NCBI RefSeq assembly: GCF_003345655.1
Contig: NZ_QQOH01000002.1
Location: forward strand, 186,001 to 250,000
Length of the DNA: 64,000 bases
Source of the DNA: Motiliproteus coralliicola
Lineage (GTDB): Bacteria; Pseudomonadota; Gammaproteobacteria; Pseudomonadales; Balneatricaceae
Reading direction: 5' to 3'
The stretch's first letter is position 1. Every line of letters starts with the position of its first letter. The notes under the pieces were generated by a model. The model worked only from the letters and a program-made list of their open reading frames with translations. It had not been told where the DNA came from and did not search any database. This document shows, in pieces, positions 8,297 to 17,460 of this stretch. The translations under genes were made by a program, and so were the position numbers.

Positions 8297-9877
8297 CTAC
8301 TCTTTCAGCCCCAGTCGCTGCAACAGGCGGTAAAAGTTACTGCGGTGCAGGCCTAGCTGACGCGCGGCGGCGGCCTGGTTGCCGCGGTGGTGGATCAGCA
8401 CCTGTTCGATCAGGCGACGCTGGAACAGGTCGGTGGCATCTTTCAGATTGGTTGCCTCCTCCAGGCTGACCGCCGGGATAAACTCCTGCGACTCGGCGGA
8501 TGGGGCGGCTTCGGCCTGTGCCGTACCCAGGTCGCTGGCATCCAGTCCCAGGTGGTTGGGGCGGATAATAATGATGTTTCGATCCCGACCCTGGCTGCTG
8601 ATTGCCCGGAGTGCGGCCCGGCTGAGCAGGTGATTCAGTTCGCGCACATTACCGGGCCAGGGGTAGTTCAACAGATTCTGTTTGGCCTCTTCCGACAACC
8701 GTAATCCCTGCACCCTGAGTCGGCGCTGGTCCGCTTCCAGGGCGTACCCGGCCAGCAGCAGGATATCCTTGCCGCGCTCCCGTAGCGGCGGCACGCTCAG
8801 CGGGTAGACACTGAGTCGGTGGTATAGGTCAGCCCGGAAGCGTCCGGCATTGACCTCCTGCTGCAGATCGCGGTTGGTGGCGGCGACGATCCGTACATCG
8901 ACACGCAGCGGTTTATCACGTCCGACCCGCTGGATCTCACCGCTCTGCAGCGCTCGAAGCAGTTTGGCCTGGATGCTCAGCGACAATTCACCGATCTCAT
9001 CGAGAAACAGGGTGCCGCCGTCGGCGATCTCAAACTTGCCGGCCCGGTCGGCACTGGCGCCGGAAAAGGCTCCGCGGATATGGCCGAACAGCTCGCTCTC
9101 AGCGATGTTTTCCGGCAGCGCGGCGCAGTTGATCTGTACCAGCGGGCCCTGGCTGCGTTGCGATTGAAAGTGGATCCGACGCGCCACAACTTCCTTACCG
9201 ACACCGGTTTCACCCTCCACCAATACCGACAGGTGCGACTGCGCCACCACCGAGATCTCCTGCTTCAGCTCGGTCATCGGGTCGGAGCTACCGATCATCT
9301 CAGACTCGGCGCCGGCGCCTTTCTCATCCAGCAGCGCCTTGGTCACCATCAGCTGATGCTCGGCCTTGGCGGCCAGGGCGTCCATCCTTGCTGCCGCTTT
9401 AACGGTGGCCTCGGTCAGGCTGATAACGGTACGCAGCTCGGTATCGTCGATATTGTCGAAGGTGCCGGTGTCCATCGCATCCAGAGTCAACACGCCCCAA
9501 GGCTTGTCGTCGATATAGAGCGAGGCCCCCATGCAGTCGTGGACGTGCAGTTCCATATCCTGATCCTCCACCAAACCGTCGTACGGGTCGGGCAGACGGG
9601 AGTCGGCTTCGAACCGGACCGGCTGGCGTGAGTGCAGCAAGCGCTGGAGGCGGGGGTGCTCGGCGACTTCAAAACGGCGGCCGAGGGTGTCGGTGGTTAG
9701 GCCTTCGAAGGCCAGCGGGCGTAGCTGGGTACCTTCGAGCTTGAGCAGGGCGGCGGCATCGCAGGGAAACAGCCCGACGATGGCGTCCAGAAGCTGGCGG
9801 TATCGCTGCTCTGCCGGGATGTCGCGGGACAGATCGGCGACGATGGTAGTGAGGGTTCGGAAGAAGTTTGAAGTCAT
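8297..9877 (-). CDS. norR: NorR, NO-responsive sigma-54-dependent activator
   Basis: 526 residues from the ATG at 9877 (AAAGGT five nt upstream); a TTG at 9898 is the alternative start. Order: N-terminal GAF domain (about 20-170), central AAA+ domain with Walker A GETGVGKEV, then a C-terminal Fis-type helix-turn-helix (GNQAAAARQLGLHRSNFYRL). The sigma-54 contact loop reads GAFSGA rather than the usual GAFTGA, a Thr-to-Ser change. NorR binds NO at a GAF-domain iron and opens sigma-54 promoters of NO-detoxifying genes. It is divergent from norCB, whose upstream region holds a matching site and a -24/-12 promoter. Confidence 0.93.
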   Translation of the reverse strand: MTSNFFRTLTTIVADLSRDIPAEQRYRQLLDAIVGLFPCDAAALLKLEGTQLRPLAFEGLTTDTLGRRFEVAEHPRLQRLLHSRQPVRFEADSRLPDPYDGLVEDQDMELHVHDCMGASLYIDDKPWGVLTLDAMDTGTFDNIDDTELRTVISLTEATVKAAARMDALAAKAEHQLMVTKALLDEKGAGAESEMIGSSDPMTELKQEISVVAQSHLSVLVEGETGVGKEVVARRIHFQSQRSQGPLVQINCAALPENIAESELFGHIRGAFSGASADRAGKFEIADGGTLFLDEIGELSLSIQAKLLRALQSGEIQRVGRDKPLRVDVRIVAATNRDLQQEVNAGRFRADLYHRLSVYPLSVPPLRERGKDILLLAGYALEADQRRLRVQGLRLSEEAKQNLLNYPWPGNVRELNHLLSRAALRAISSQGRDRNIIIIRPNHLGLDASDLGTAQAEAAPSAESQEFIPAVSLEEATNLKDATDLFQRRLIEQVLIHHRGNQAAAARQLGLHRSNFYRLLQRLGLKE

Positions 9878-9918
9878 TTTGATACCTTTGTTATCCAAAT
9901 GACATCCTACGCGATGTT

Positions 9919-9929
9919 GTCAAAATAAC
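9919..9929 (+). promoter_or_regulatory. Candidate NorR binding site
   Basis: GTCAAAATAAC fits the GT-(N7)-AC core and resembles GTCA-N3-TGAC. It lies about 53 bp upstream of the -24/-12 element, a usual enhancer position, between norR and norC. Only one clear core was found, whereas E. coli norVW has three. Confidence 0.55.
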
Positions 9930-9949
9930 AACCCTGCTTTTGGGCGCCT

Positions 9950-9963
9950 TTGATATCAGTCAA
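9950..9963 (+). promoter_or_regulatory. DNR/ANR/FNR-type box upstream of norC
   Basis: TTGATATCAGTCAA matches the FNR-family consensus TTGAT-N4-ATCAA at 9 of 10 specified bases. Its centre is about 41 bp before a start point near 9998, the class II activator position. That is also where the sigma-54 promoter would start transcription. Confidence 0.65.
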
Positions 9964-9971
9964 GTACAACC

Positions 9972-9987
9972 TGGCATGATGCTTGTA
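9972..9987 (+). promoter_or_regulatory. Sigma-54 (-24/-12) promoter of norCB
   Basis: TGGCATGATGCTTGTA aligns to TGGCACG-N4-TTGCA with the GG and the TTG at correct spacing; the -12 GC is GT. It lies downstream of a NorR-like site and divergent from norR, which codes for a sigma-54 activator. Confidence 0.7.
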
Positions 9988-10033
9988 TTGTCGCTCCTGC
10001 AAGATGATTTCTTCTGGACCGAGGAGCCTTCAA

Positions 10034-10102
10034 ATGCATTACCTAACCCAAATGCCCTCCCGGGCATTGACCGTCACGGCAGGAGGGGAAAGCCATGGCT
10101 GA
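10034..10102 (+). CDS. Possible 22-residue leader peptide overlapping the norC start
   Basis: The ATG at 10034 follows a strong ribosome site (GAGGAG, spacing 7) and opens a 22-codon frame (MHYLTQMPSRALTVTAGGES, then HG). Its TGA lies 5 bases past the norC ATG, so the two would be translationally coupled. It contains a small hairpin, ATGCCC-TCCC-GGGCAT (10052-10067), just before the norC ribosome site. It may be a regulatory leader or a chance frame in a structured 5' UTR. No homologue is known to me. Confidence 0.4.
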   Translation: MHYLTQMPSRALTVTAGGESHG

Positions 10103-10541
10103 TAACTTTACTAAGGGAATGGCCCGTAACATCTACTACGGTGGCGGTCTGTTCTTCTTTCTTTTCTTCGTAGGTTTAACGTTCGACACTATGCTCGAAC
10201 TGCCTAAGCGCGATAACCGCGACCAGATCACCGACACTGTTGTTCACGGTAAAAAACTGTGGGAAGACAACAACTGCATCGGGTGTCACAGCCTGATGGG
10301 TGAGGGTGCTTACTTTGCACCTGAGCTGGCTAACGTTTATGACCGCTACGGCGCCGGCAACGAGCAGGCATTCAAGCAGTTTATGCAGTCTTGGATGGCG
10401 ATGCAGCCGCTACCCGCTGAAGGTCGTCGTAAGATGCCTCAGTTTAACCTCAGCACTGAAGAAGTTGACGCGCTGTCTGACTTCTTGATCTGGACCAGCC
10501 GTATCAACGATAACGACTGGCCGCCGAACAAGCAGGGCTAA
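10095..10541 (+). CDS. norC: NorC, cytochrome c subunit of nitric oxide reductase
   Basis: 148 residues. One N-terminal transmembrane anchor (about 10-32) is followed by a periplasmic c-type haem site CIGCHSLMG (near residue 60) and a likely axial Met in RKMPQ. It passes electrons to NorB for 2 NO to N2O. The start is chosen at AGGAGG plus ATG; a small leader frame overlaps it. norB follows 12 nt later, so they form one operon. Confidence 0.96.
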   Translation: MADNFTKGMARNIYYGGGLFFFLFFVGLTFDTMLELPKRDNRDQITDTVVHGKKLWEDNNCIGCHSLMGEGAYFAPELANVYDRYGAGNEQAFKQFMQSWMAMQPLPAEGRRKMPQFNLSTEEVDALSDFLIWTSRINDNDWPPNKQG

Positions 10542-11975
<1,434 letters not shown>

Positions 11976-12068
11976 GAGTTCGTCTCTGGGCATGTAACTC
12001 ACCGATCTGTCCCTCCGCAAGGAGTTTAGCAACCCCCCGCTAGGACAGATCGGCCACAAGCCCGACTT

Positions 12069-12126
12069 TATCAGGCAGATGAACGTCCTGTCTGATGCTT
12101 AGGGGGCTCTCCAGCCCCCTCTTTTT
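12069..12126 (+). terminator. Terminator after norB
   Basis: ATCAGGCAG...CTGTCTGAT (12070-12097) forms a first hairpin. It is followed by AGGGGGCT-CTCC-AGCCCCCT then CTTTTT (12101-12126), a classical intrinsic terminator. It separates norCB from norDQEF, which may therefore have their own promoter or rely on read-through. Confidence 0.8.
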
Positions 12127-12211
12127 CCCGCCGGTTCCCGAACTTTTGGTTCCAGAGGCGGTCGGAAAAAGCCCACCCCCTTTCTCCATTTACCGAGGTA
12201 CTAGGTGAAAT

Positions 12212-14050
12212 ATGGAAGAATTCGTAGGTGAAATCTGGCACAAGCTGATTTCGCGCCAGGCCAATACCGACTTCGCTAACGCCACCGTGCAGCTCGATCC
12301 GCTGCAATCGCAATTGGCCACCTACTACCGTGCCCTGGGCGGCGCGCCGGGGGTTAGCATCGATGGCGCCGACGAGCGCGTGATCCGCACCCATCGACGT
12401 TTTGCCCAGAAACTGGCCGGCAGTCACCTGCGTTTTGCCGTTGCCTGGCAGGATGACCGCAGTCTGCGTCTACCGGTCAAACTGGCCTTCTTTGAAGACC
12501 CCGAACTCAACCTGGAGCTCTATTACTGGCTGACGGCGATGGCGGCTCGGTTGCCGCGTATGCGTCACTGGCTCAAGGACAACCAGCGGGCCACGCTGGA
12601 GCTGTTCGAGCACCGCCCCAAGCTGCAGCAGGCCTATCAGCGTCTGGCCGAGGCCTGCATTGCGCTGCGCCCGGATCCGAGCACCCTGAAAGATTCGCTG
12701 GGTGAGCGGGAGCGCTTGCTGCAACAAGCCATTCTGCAGCCGGGTACCGTCGATGAGCTACCGGGCGCCAAGGGCGCGCCGAACCCGATTCCGTTGTGGA
12801 TCTATCCACCGCCTTGGCAGGACCTGATGGTCGAAACCGAGGATGATCTGGATGATCAGGGTGAGGGCGGCCCACAGGAGCAACCGACTGTTGAAGGCTC
12901 GCGTAAGCAGGCCAAACGTTTCGACGACTCCAAGCAGACCGACGGTCTGATGGTGTTCAAGCTCGAAGCCCTGTTCACCTGGGCCGAGTCGGTCGATCTG
13001 GACCGTCCCCAGGAGGAGAACCTCGACGAAGACCTGGAAGGGGCCGCCGAGGACCTGGACATCATCACGCTGTCGAAGAAACGCCGGGCAGGTTCTTCCA
13101 ATATCAAGTTTGATCTGGACCTGCCGGCACCGCAGAACGATGACCTGCCGCTGGGCGATGGCATGAAGCTGCCGGAGTGGGATTACCGCAAGCAGATCAT
13201 GCTGGACGATTACTGCCTGCTGCAGCCAATGCTGAACGATGAGGCGTTGCCGGAACCGATTCCAGAGGAATTGCGGGCCCAGGCCAAGATTTTGCGTCAC
13301 CGTTTCAGCCAATTGCGGCCGAACAAGACCTGGCAGCGCAAGCAGCCTTACGGTGATGAGATCGACATGGATGCCTGGCTGGAGCACCTGACCCAGATCC
13401 AGAACACCCGTCAGTCACCGCGGCACCAGAACTTCTACAAGCATCGCAACGACCCCCAGCGTGAGCTGGCCTGTCTGTTGCTGTCCGACCTGTCGTTGTC
13501 GACCGAGGCGAATCTCAACGACGACAAGAAAGTGATCGACATGATTCGCGAGACCATGGTGCTGTTTGCTGAGGCGCTGTCCGGCAGTGGTGACCCGTTT
13601 GCGATCTACGGCTTCTCGTCGATCAAGAACAAACAGGTCCGTTACCAGATGTTGAAGAACTTCAACGAGCCCTACGGTGATGAAGCCCGTGGGCGAATTC
13701 TGGCGGTTAAACCTGGTTTTTATACCCGGATCGGCGCGGCGATTCGTCAGTCGACCGAAATCCTTAAAATGCAAAAGGCGCAGCAGCGGCTAATGCTGAT
13801 CCTGTCCGATGGCAAGCCCAATGATATCGATCGTTACGAAGGTCGTTACGGTATCGAGGATACCCGCCGCGCGATTCAGGAAGCCAAAATGGCGGGACTG
13901 CAACCTTTCTGTGTCACCATCGACGAGCAGGGGAATGATTATTTGCCGTACCTGTTCGGTGACCAAGGCTACGCGGTGATAAATGACGTCAACCGCCTGC
14001 CGCAGATGCTGCCCAAACTTTATCTCAACCTGACCGGTCTGGCTGGTTAG
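12212..14050 (+). CDS. norD: NorD, von Willebrand factor A-domain protein for NO reductase activation
   Basis: 612 residues, cytosolic and acidic. The C-terminal ~200 residues are a VWA domain with MIDAS residues in DLSLSTEAN (about residue 422) and LILSDGKPNDID. NorD works with the AAA ATPase NorQ to mature or activate NorCB, possibly inserting non-haem iron. The middle section (about 210-310) is low-complexity and acidic. norQ follows 17 nt later. Confidence 0.93.
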   Translation: MEEFVGEIWHKLISRQANTDFANATVQLDPLQSQLATYYRALGGAPGVSIDGADERVIRTHRRFAQKLAGSHLRFAVAWQDDRSLRLPVKLAFFEDPELNLELYYWLTAMAARLPRMRHWLKDNQRATLELFEHRPKLQQAYQRLAEACIALRPDPSTLKDSLGERERLLQQAILQPGTVDELPGAKGAPNPIPLWIYPPPWQDLMVETEDDLDDQGEGGPQEQPTVEGSRKQAKRFDDSKQTDGLMVFKLEALFTWAESVDLDRPQEENLDEDLEGAAEDLDIITLSKKRRAGSSNIKFDLDLPAPQNDDLPLGDGMKLPEWDYRKQIMLDDYCLLQPMLNDEALPEPIPEELRAQAKILRHRFSQLRPNKTWQRKQPYGDEIDMDAWLEHLTQIQNTRQSPRHQNFYKHRNDPQRELACLLLSDLSLSTEANLNDDKKVIDMIRETMVLFAEALSGSGDPFAIYGFSSIKNKQVRYQMLKNFNEPYGDEARGRILAVKPGFYTRIGAAIRQSTEILKMQKAQQRLMLILSDGKPNDIDRYEGRYGIEDTRRAIQEAKMAGLQPFCVTIDEQGNDYLPYLFGDQGYAVINDVNRLPQMLPKLYLNLTGLAG

Positions 14051-14067
14051 GCGACTTTACGAGGTTA

Positions 14068-14850
14068 ATGATGAACTCAAGCGTATTGAATTATCTGCCC
14101 CAGGGCCGAGAGGTCGAGATCTTCACCCATGCGGCGAACAACAAGCTGCCGGTGCTGATCAAGGGCCCAACCGGTTGTGGTAAGACCCGCTTTGTCGAGC
14201 ATATGGCGCAGCAGCTGGATCGCCGGGTTTACACGGTCTCCTGTCACGACGACCTGACCGCGTCCGACCTGGTCGGCCGTCACCTGATCGGCGCCGACGG
14301 CACCTACTGGCAGGATGGCCCGCTGACCCGAGCGGTACGTGAAGGGGGCATCTGCTACCTGGATGAAGTGGTCGAAGCGCGTAAGGACACCACCGTGGTA
14401 CTGCACCCGCTGTCGGATCACCGTCGGATTCTGCCGATCGAACGGACCGGTGAGCTGATCGAGGCGCACCCGGACTTCATGCTGGTGATCTCCTACAACC
14501 CCGGCTATCAGAACCTGATGAAGGGGCTCAAGCCCAGTACCCGCCAGCGCTTCGTGGCGTTGAGCTTCGAGTACCCGAGCCCGGAGCAGGAGGTGGTGAT
14601 CGTCTGCCAGGAGTCCGGTCTGGACAAGCAGACCGTGCAGCAGCTGGTGAAGCTGGGCAACGACCTGCGTCGCTTGAAAGATCATGATCTGGAAGAGGCG
14701 GCGTCTACCCGTCTGCTGATCTACACTGCGATGATGATCCGCTCCGGTCTGCCGGCTGCCGAGGCTTGCCGCGTCTGTCTGGCGCAACCGCTCAGTGACG
14801 ATACCGAAACACTGGCGGCGTTGGAAAAATTGATCTCCGGTCACTTCTAA
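14068..14850 (+). CDS. norQ: NorQ, MoxR-type AAA+ ATPase
   Basis: 260 residues with Walker A GPTGCGKTR (about residue 35) and Walker B ICYLDEVVEA (about 95). It is the partner of the VWA protein NorD; MoxR-VWA pairs act as metal-insertion or activation chaperones. The start is ATG 14068 with GAGG upstream; a second in-frame ATG follows directly. Confidence 0.94.
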   Translation: MMNSSVLNYLPQGREVEIFTHAANNKLPVLIKGPTGCGKTRFVEHMAQQLDRRVYTVSCHDDLTASDLVGRHLIGADGTYWQDGPLTRAVREGGICYLDEVVEARKDTTVVLHPLSDHRRILPIERTGELIEAHPDFMLVISYNPGYQNLMKGLKPSTRQRFVALSFEYPSPEQEVVIVCQESGLDKQTVQQLVKLGNDLRRLKDHDLEEAASTRLLIYTAMMIRSGLPAAEACRVCLAQPLSDDTETLAALEKLISGHF

Positions 14851-14863
14851 GGAGCCGGTTGGC

Positions 14864-15472
14864 ATGAGCAATGCGGTAAACGTTGATCCCGGTCCGGTCG
14901 ACGCGGCTCCGGATCAGACCCAGGAGGCGCCGGCCAACATGGCGGTGTGGGTCCTGATCTGGGCCGAACTTACCGAATTCGCGCTGTTTTTTATCGTCTT
15001 CGTTATCGTGCGCAGCCACGAGCAGGAACTGTTTTCTAACGGACCAACACTGCTCAACACCACCGCCGGGGTACTCAATACCATCCTGCTGCTGACCAGC
15101 AGCTATTTTGTCGCACGAGCGATGGCGGCGATCCGGGTCAACAAGGTCAAGACCAGCATCCGCTGGATGTACGGCACCATCGGCTGTGGCCTGGGGTACT
15201 GTGCGGTCAAGGCCTGGGAGTATCACTGGAACCACGAGCAGGGGCTCGATTCACGTACCGACCTGTTCTATACCATCTACTACTATCTGACCTTCAACCA
15301 CCTGCTGCACGTATTGGTGGGAATGGTCGCGATCGGCTGGGCCTGTCTGCGGGCTCACTGGGGGCACTTCACCGCCGAGAGTCATGAAGGCTACGAAGGC
15401 GCCGCCTGCTACTGGCATATGATCGATCTGGTTTGGATCATCATCTTCCCACTGCTTTACGTGATGCGCTGA
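14864..15472 (+). CDS. norE: NorE, cytochrome c oxidase subunit III-like membrane protein
   Basis: 202 residues with about five membrane helices and the subunit III signature around HVLVGMVAIGW and ACYWHMIDLVWIIIFPLLY. AAGGAG lies 9 nt before the ATG. NorE is an accessory protein that improves NO reductase activity. It is co-oriented and tightly spaced with norQ and norF. Confidence 0.9.
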   Translation: MSNAVNVDPGPVDAAPDQTQEAPANMAVWVLIWAELTEFALFFIVFVIVRSHEQELFSNGPTLLNTTAGVLNTILLLTSSYFVARAMAAIRVNKVKTSIRWMYGTIGCGLGYCAVKAWEYHWNHEQGLDSRTDLFYTIYYYLTFNHLLHVLVGMVAIGWACLRAHWGHFTAESHEGYEGAACYWHMIDLVWIIIFPLLYVMR

Positions 15473-15486
15473 TCGGGGGATAACGG

Positions 15487-15786
15487 ATGAATCTGGCAAG
15501 CAAACCCTATGTAAAACTGCTGACCTGGGTCTGGTGGGCGCTGGTGGCGATGACTTTGATTTCAGCCCTGGTGGCCGAATCGATCGATCCCACCGCCAGC
15601 GTGGTATTGGCGATCTCGGTGGTGATTGCGATCAAAGGACGCTTGGTGGTCGACTGGCTGATGGGCATGAAGTCGGCACCGATGGTCTTTAGGCAGTTGA
15701 TGCTGGCCTATTTCTACGTGGTACCGCTATTGATCGCGCTGGCGCTGATCTTCCCCGATACCGTTCAGCGGTTAACTACCCTGTAG
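15487..15786 (+). CDS. norF: NorF-like small membrane protein
   Basis: 99 residues with three hydrophobic helices, 14 nt after norE and in its operon. Size, topology and position match NorF/CoxIV-like accessory proteins of nor clusters. Sequence identity in this family is low, so position carries much of the call. Confidence 0.72.
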   Translation: MNLASKPYVKLLTWVWWALVAMTLISALVAESIDPTASVVLAISVVIAIKGRLVVDWLMGMKSAPMVFRQLMLAYFYVVPLLIALALIFPDTVQRLTTL

Positions 15787-15824
15787 CTTTTGACTCTGTA
15801 GCTTCTGCCCCTGTTGGCGTTCGG

Positions 15825-16658
15825 TCACTGGGGCCGTTCTCCTACCTTCAGCCGCCGTTCAATGGCTTCAACAATTCCGGGTAATTCTGCGACCGAATCG
15901 ATCACGTAATGGGCACCGCCGTCGTGCAAGCGGCGATACGCCTGCTCACGTCGTAGTTCCTTCTCGTTGTCCGGCAACCTATTCCAATCAGCTAGATCCA
16001 GCCCGATCTCATTGCCTGTTAGCGCAACGGCGACGGTCCAGCATCCGGCGTTCAGCCCTTCTTTGATTCCGGGCAGGGTGTCATCGACCTTGATGCAGCG
16101 ATAGGGGGATTCTGCCGCCAGGTCCGATAGGTTCTTATGTAGCATGTCGGGGTGAGGGCGGCCACGGGGTACGTCGCTGGCGGCGACGATGCTTTGGGGG
16201 CGATAGCCTGCCTCGGCTGCGCTAGTAACCAACCCCGTAATCATCTCTCTGCTATAGCCGGTGTTGCCGCCAACCGGGATTTTTCGATGGCTCAGGTAAT
16301 CGAAGGTTTCTCGAGTACCGGGAATCAACTGGGCGTGGCGTTCGATAGCTTCTATCTGGATCGGAATGAAGGCCTCATACAGGCGATCGATATCGGCTTC
16401 GCTGGGAGGGGTTTGGTAGGCTGATAGCCAGGCGTCTCGGATTCTGGGCATCGCCAATAGCTGGGCAATGTGGGCTCTTTTTTCGGTGCCCATCGGTATC
16501 CTGGCTTCTGCCTGAGTAATCGGCACCTGGTTGCGCTCAAACAGTTGGCAGAAGCCATCGATGGGGGCCAAGGAGCCGAAGTCGACCACGGTACCCGCCC
16601 AGTCAAATACGACCGCTTGAATCAGGCTGGGGTTTGTTACCTCTCGCTTAGGTTTCAT
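15825..16658 (-). CDS. phnX: Phosphonoacetaldehyde hydrolase
   Basis: 277 residues, HAD superfamily. The nucleophile Asp is in VVFDWAGTVVDFGS (about residue 20), a hallmark of PhnX. The cap-domain lysine is expected in MGTEKRAHI, and the acidic motif is KVDDTLPGIKEG. It converts phosphonoacetaldehyde to acetaldehyde and phosphate in 2-aminoethylphosphonate use. No phnW lies beside it; instead it follows an XRE-cupin regulator by ~75 nt with AGGAG before its ATG. I see no Pho box. Confidence 0.93.
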   Translation of the reverse strand: MKPKREVTNPSLIQAVVFDWAGTVVDFGSLAPIDGFCQLFERNQVPITQAEARIPMGTEKRAHIAQLLAMPRIRDAWLSAYQTPPSEADIDRLYEAFIPIQIEAIERHAQLIPGTRETFDYLSHRKIPVGGNTGYSREMITGLVTSAAEAGYRPQSIVAASDVPRGRPHPDMLHKNLSDLAAESPYRCIKVDDTLPGIKEGLNAGCWTVAVALTGNEIGLDLADWNRLPDNEKELRREQAYRRLHDGGAHYVIDSVAELPGIVEAIERRLKVGERPQ

Positions 16659-16732
16659 GTCGTTCTCCTTGGCTGCCCCTTTCTGTTTTCCCGTTCGTTT
16701 TCCTTCCGTTTCCCGTTTCGACGTAAAGATCG

Positions 16733-17305
16733 CTATGGCTGTGCCGGGTAATGAATCAGGTTATGGAACACCGCCGGTTTGTCGCCCAGGTTGCGGTAGC
16801 CGTGGGGTTGGTCGGCGGCAAAACGGATCGCTTCGCCCTGTTGCAGCGGCCGCCATTGCCCCTCCAGTAGCAGCTCCATCGTGCCTTCGATCACCATTAC
16901 GTGTTCGATGACACCGGGCTCGTGGGGCTCGGACTCGCGCTGGTAACCGGGCAGCAGGGTCAGTTCGAACAGTTCGAAGCCAAACTGTGGATCGAACGGA
17001 AACAGCGGCGCCACCAGCATCTGATCCTGGGTCGGTTGCTGGCGGAGCCGATCGGCCGAGCGGATTTTTCCTGTTTGGCCGGCGGCCGGCTCGATCAGGC
17101 TCGACATCGAGCGGTGAAAGCCACCGGCCAGCTTCCAAAGCGTGGCCAGGGTCGGGCTCGACTCGCCCCGTTCGATCTGTCCCAGCATCGCCTTGCTGAC
17201 GCCGGTCTCGCTGGCGGCGCGGTCGAGGCTCCAGCCGCGCTCTTTGCGCAGCTGGCGTAGGTTATGGCCCAAATTCTGTTCCGGTGGTTGTTCGGCGTGA
17301 CTCAT
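16733..17305 (-). CDS. XRE-family regulator with C-terminal cupin domain (YdcN/SutR-like)
   Basis: 190 residues. The N-terminal helix-turn-helix (LRQLRKERGWSLDRAASETG to MLGQIERGESSPTLATLWKLA) is followed by a cupin (about 105-185; EPGVIEHVMVIEGTMEL, QPHGYRN). Divergent from a BenE/YdcO transporter, as E. coli ydcN is from ydcO. The intergenic DNA holds two copies of a 16-bp near-palindrome, the likely operators. phnX follows downstream and may be in the same transcript. Confidence 0.85.
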   Translation of the reverse strand: MSHAEQPPEQNLGHNLRQLRKERGWSLDRAASETGVSKAMLGQIERGESSPTLATLWKLAGGFHRSMSSLIEPAAGQTGKIRSADRLRQQPTQDQMLVAPLFPFDPQFGFELFELTLLPGYQRESEPHEPGVIEHVMVIEGTMELLLEGQWRPLQQGEAIRFAADQPHGYRNLGDKPAVFHNLIHYPAQP

Positions 17306-17334
17306 TAGTGCTCGGGGTGCTCCGGTTAAGAGGT

Positions 17335-17398
17335 TGTCTATTGTTGTGCGTTATAGCGCACGGTGCTAGGCTTGTCTATGTTGTGCGTTATAGCGCAC
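17335..17398. promoter_or_regulatory. Twin palindromic operators between the XRE-cupin regulator and the BenE-type gene
   Basis: GTGCGTTATAGCGCAC occurs identically at 17346-17361 and 17383-17398, 37 bp apart. Each sits in a longer direct repeat starting TTGTCTAT. Each copy is a palindrome apart from one central pair. Their position between divergent genes, one coding for an HTH regulator, points to autoregulated operators. Confidence 0.7.
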
Positions 17399-17460
17399 AA
17401 GTATTTCGATTACCAACAAAGTTCGGGTACGCGGTTACTTGGGTTAAGGGAGGCAAGCCT

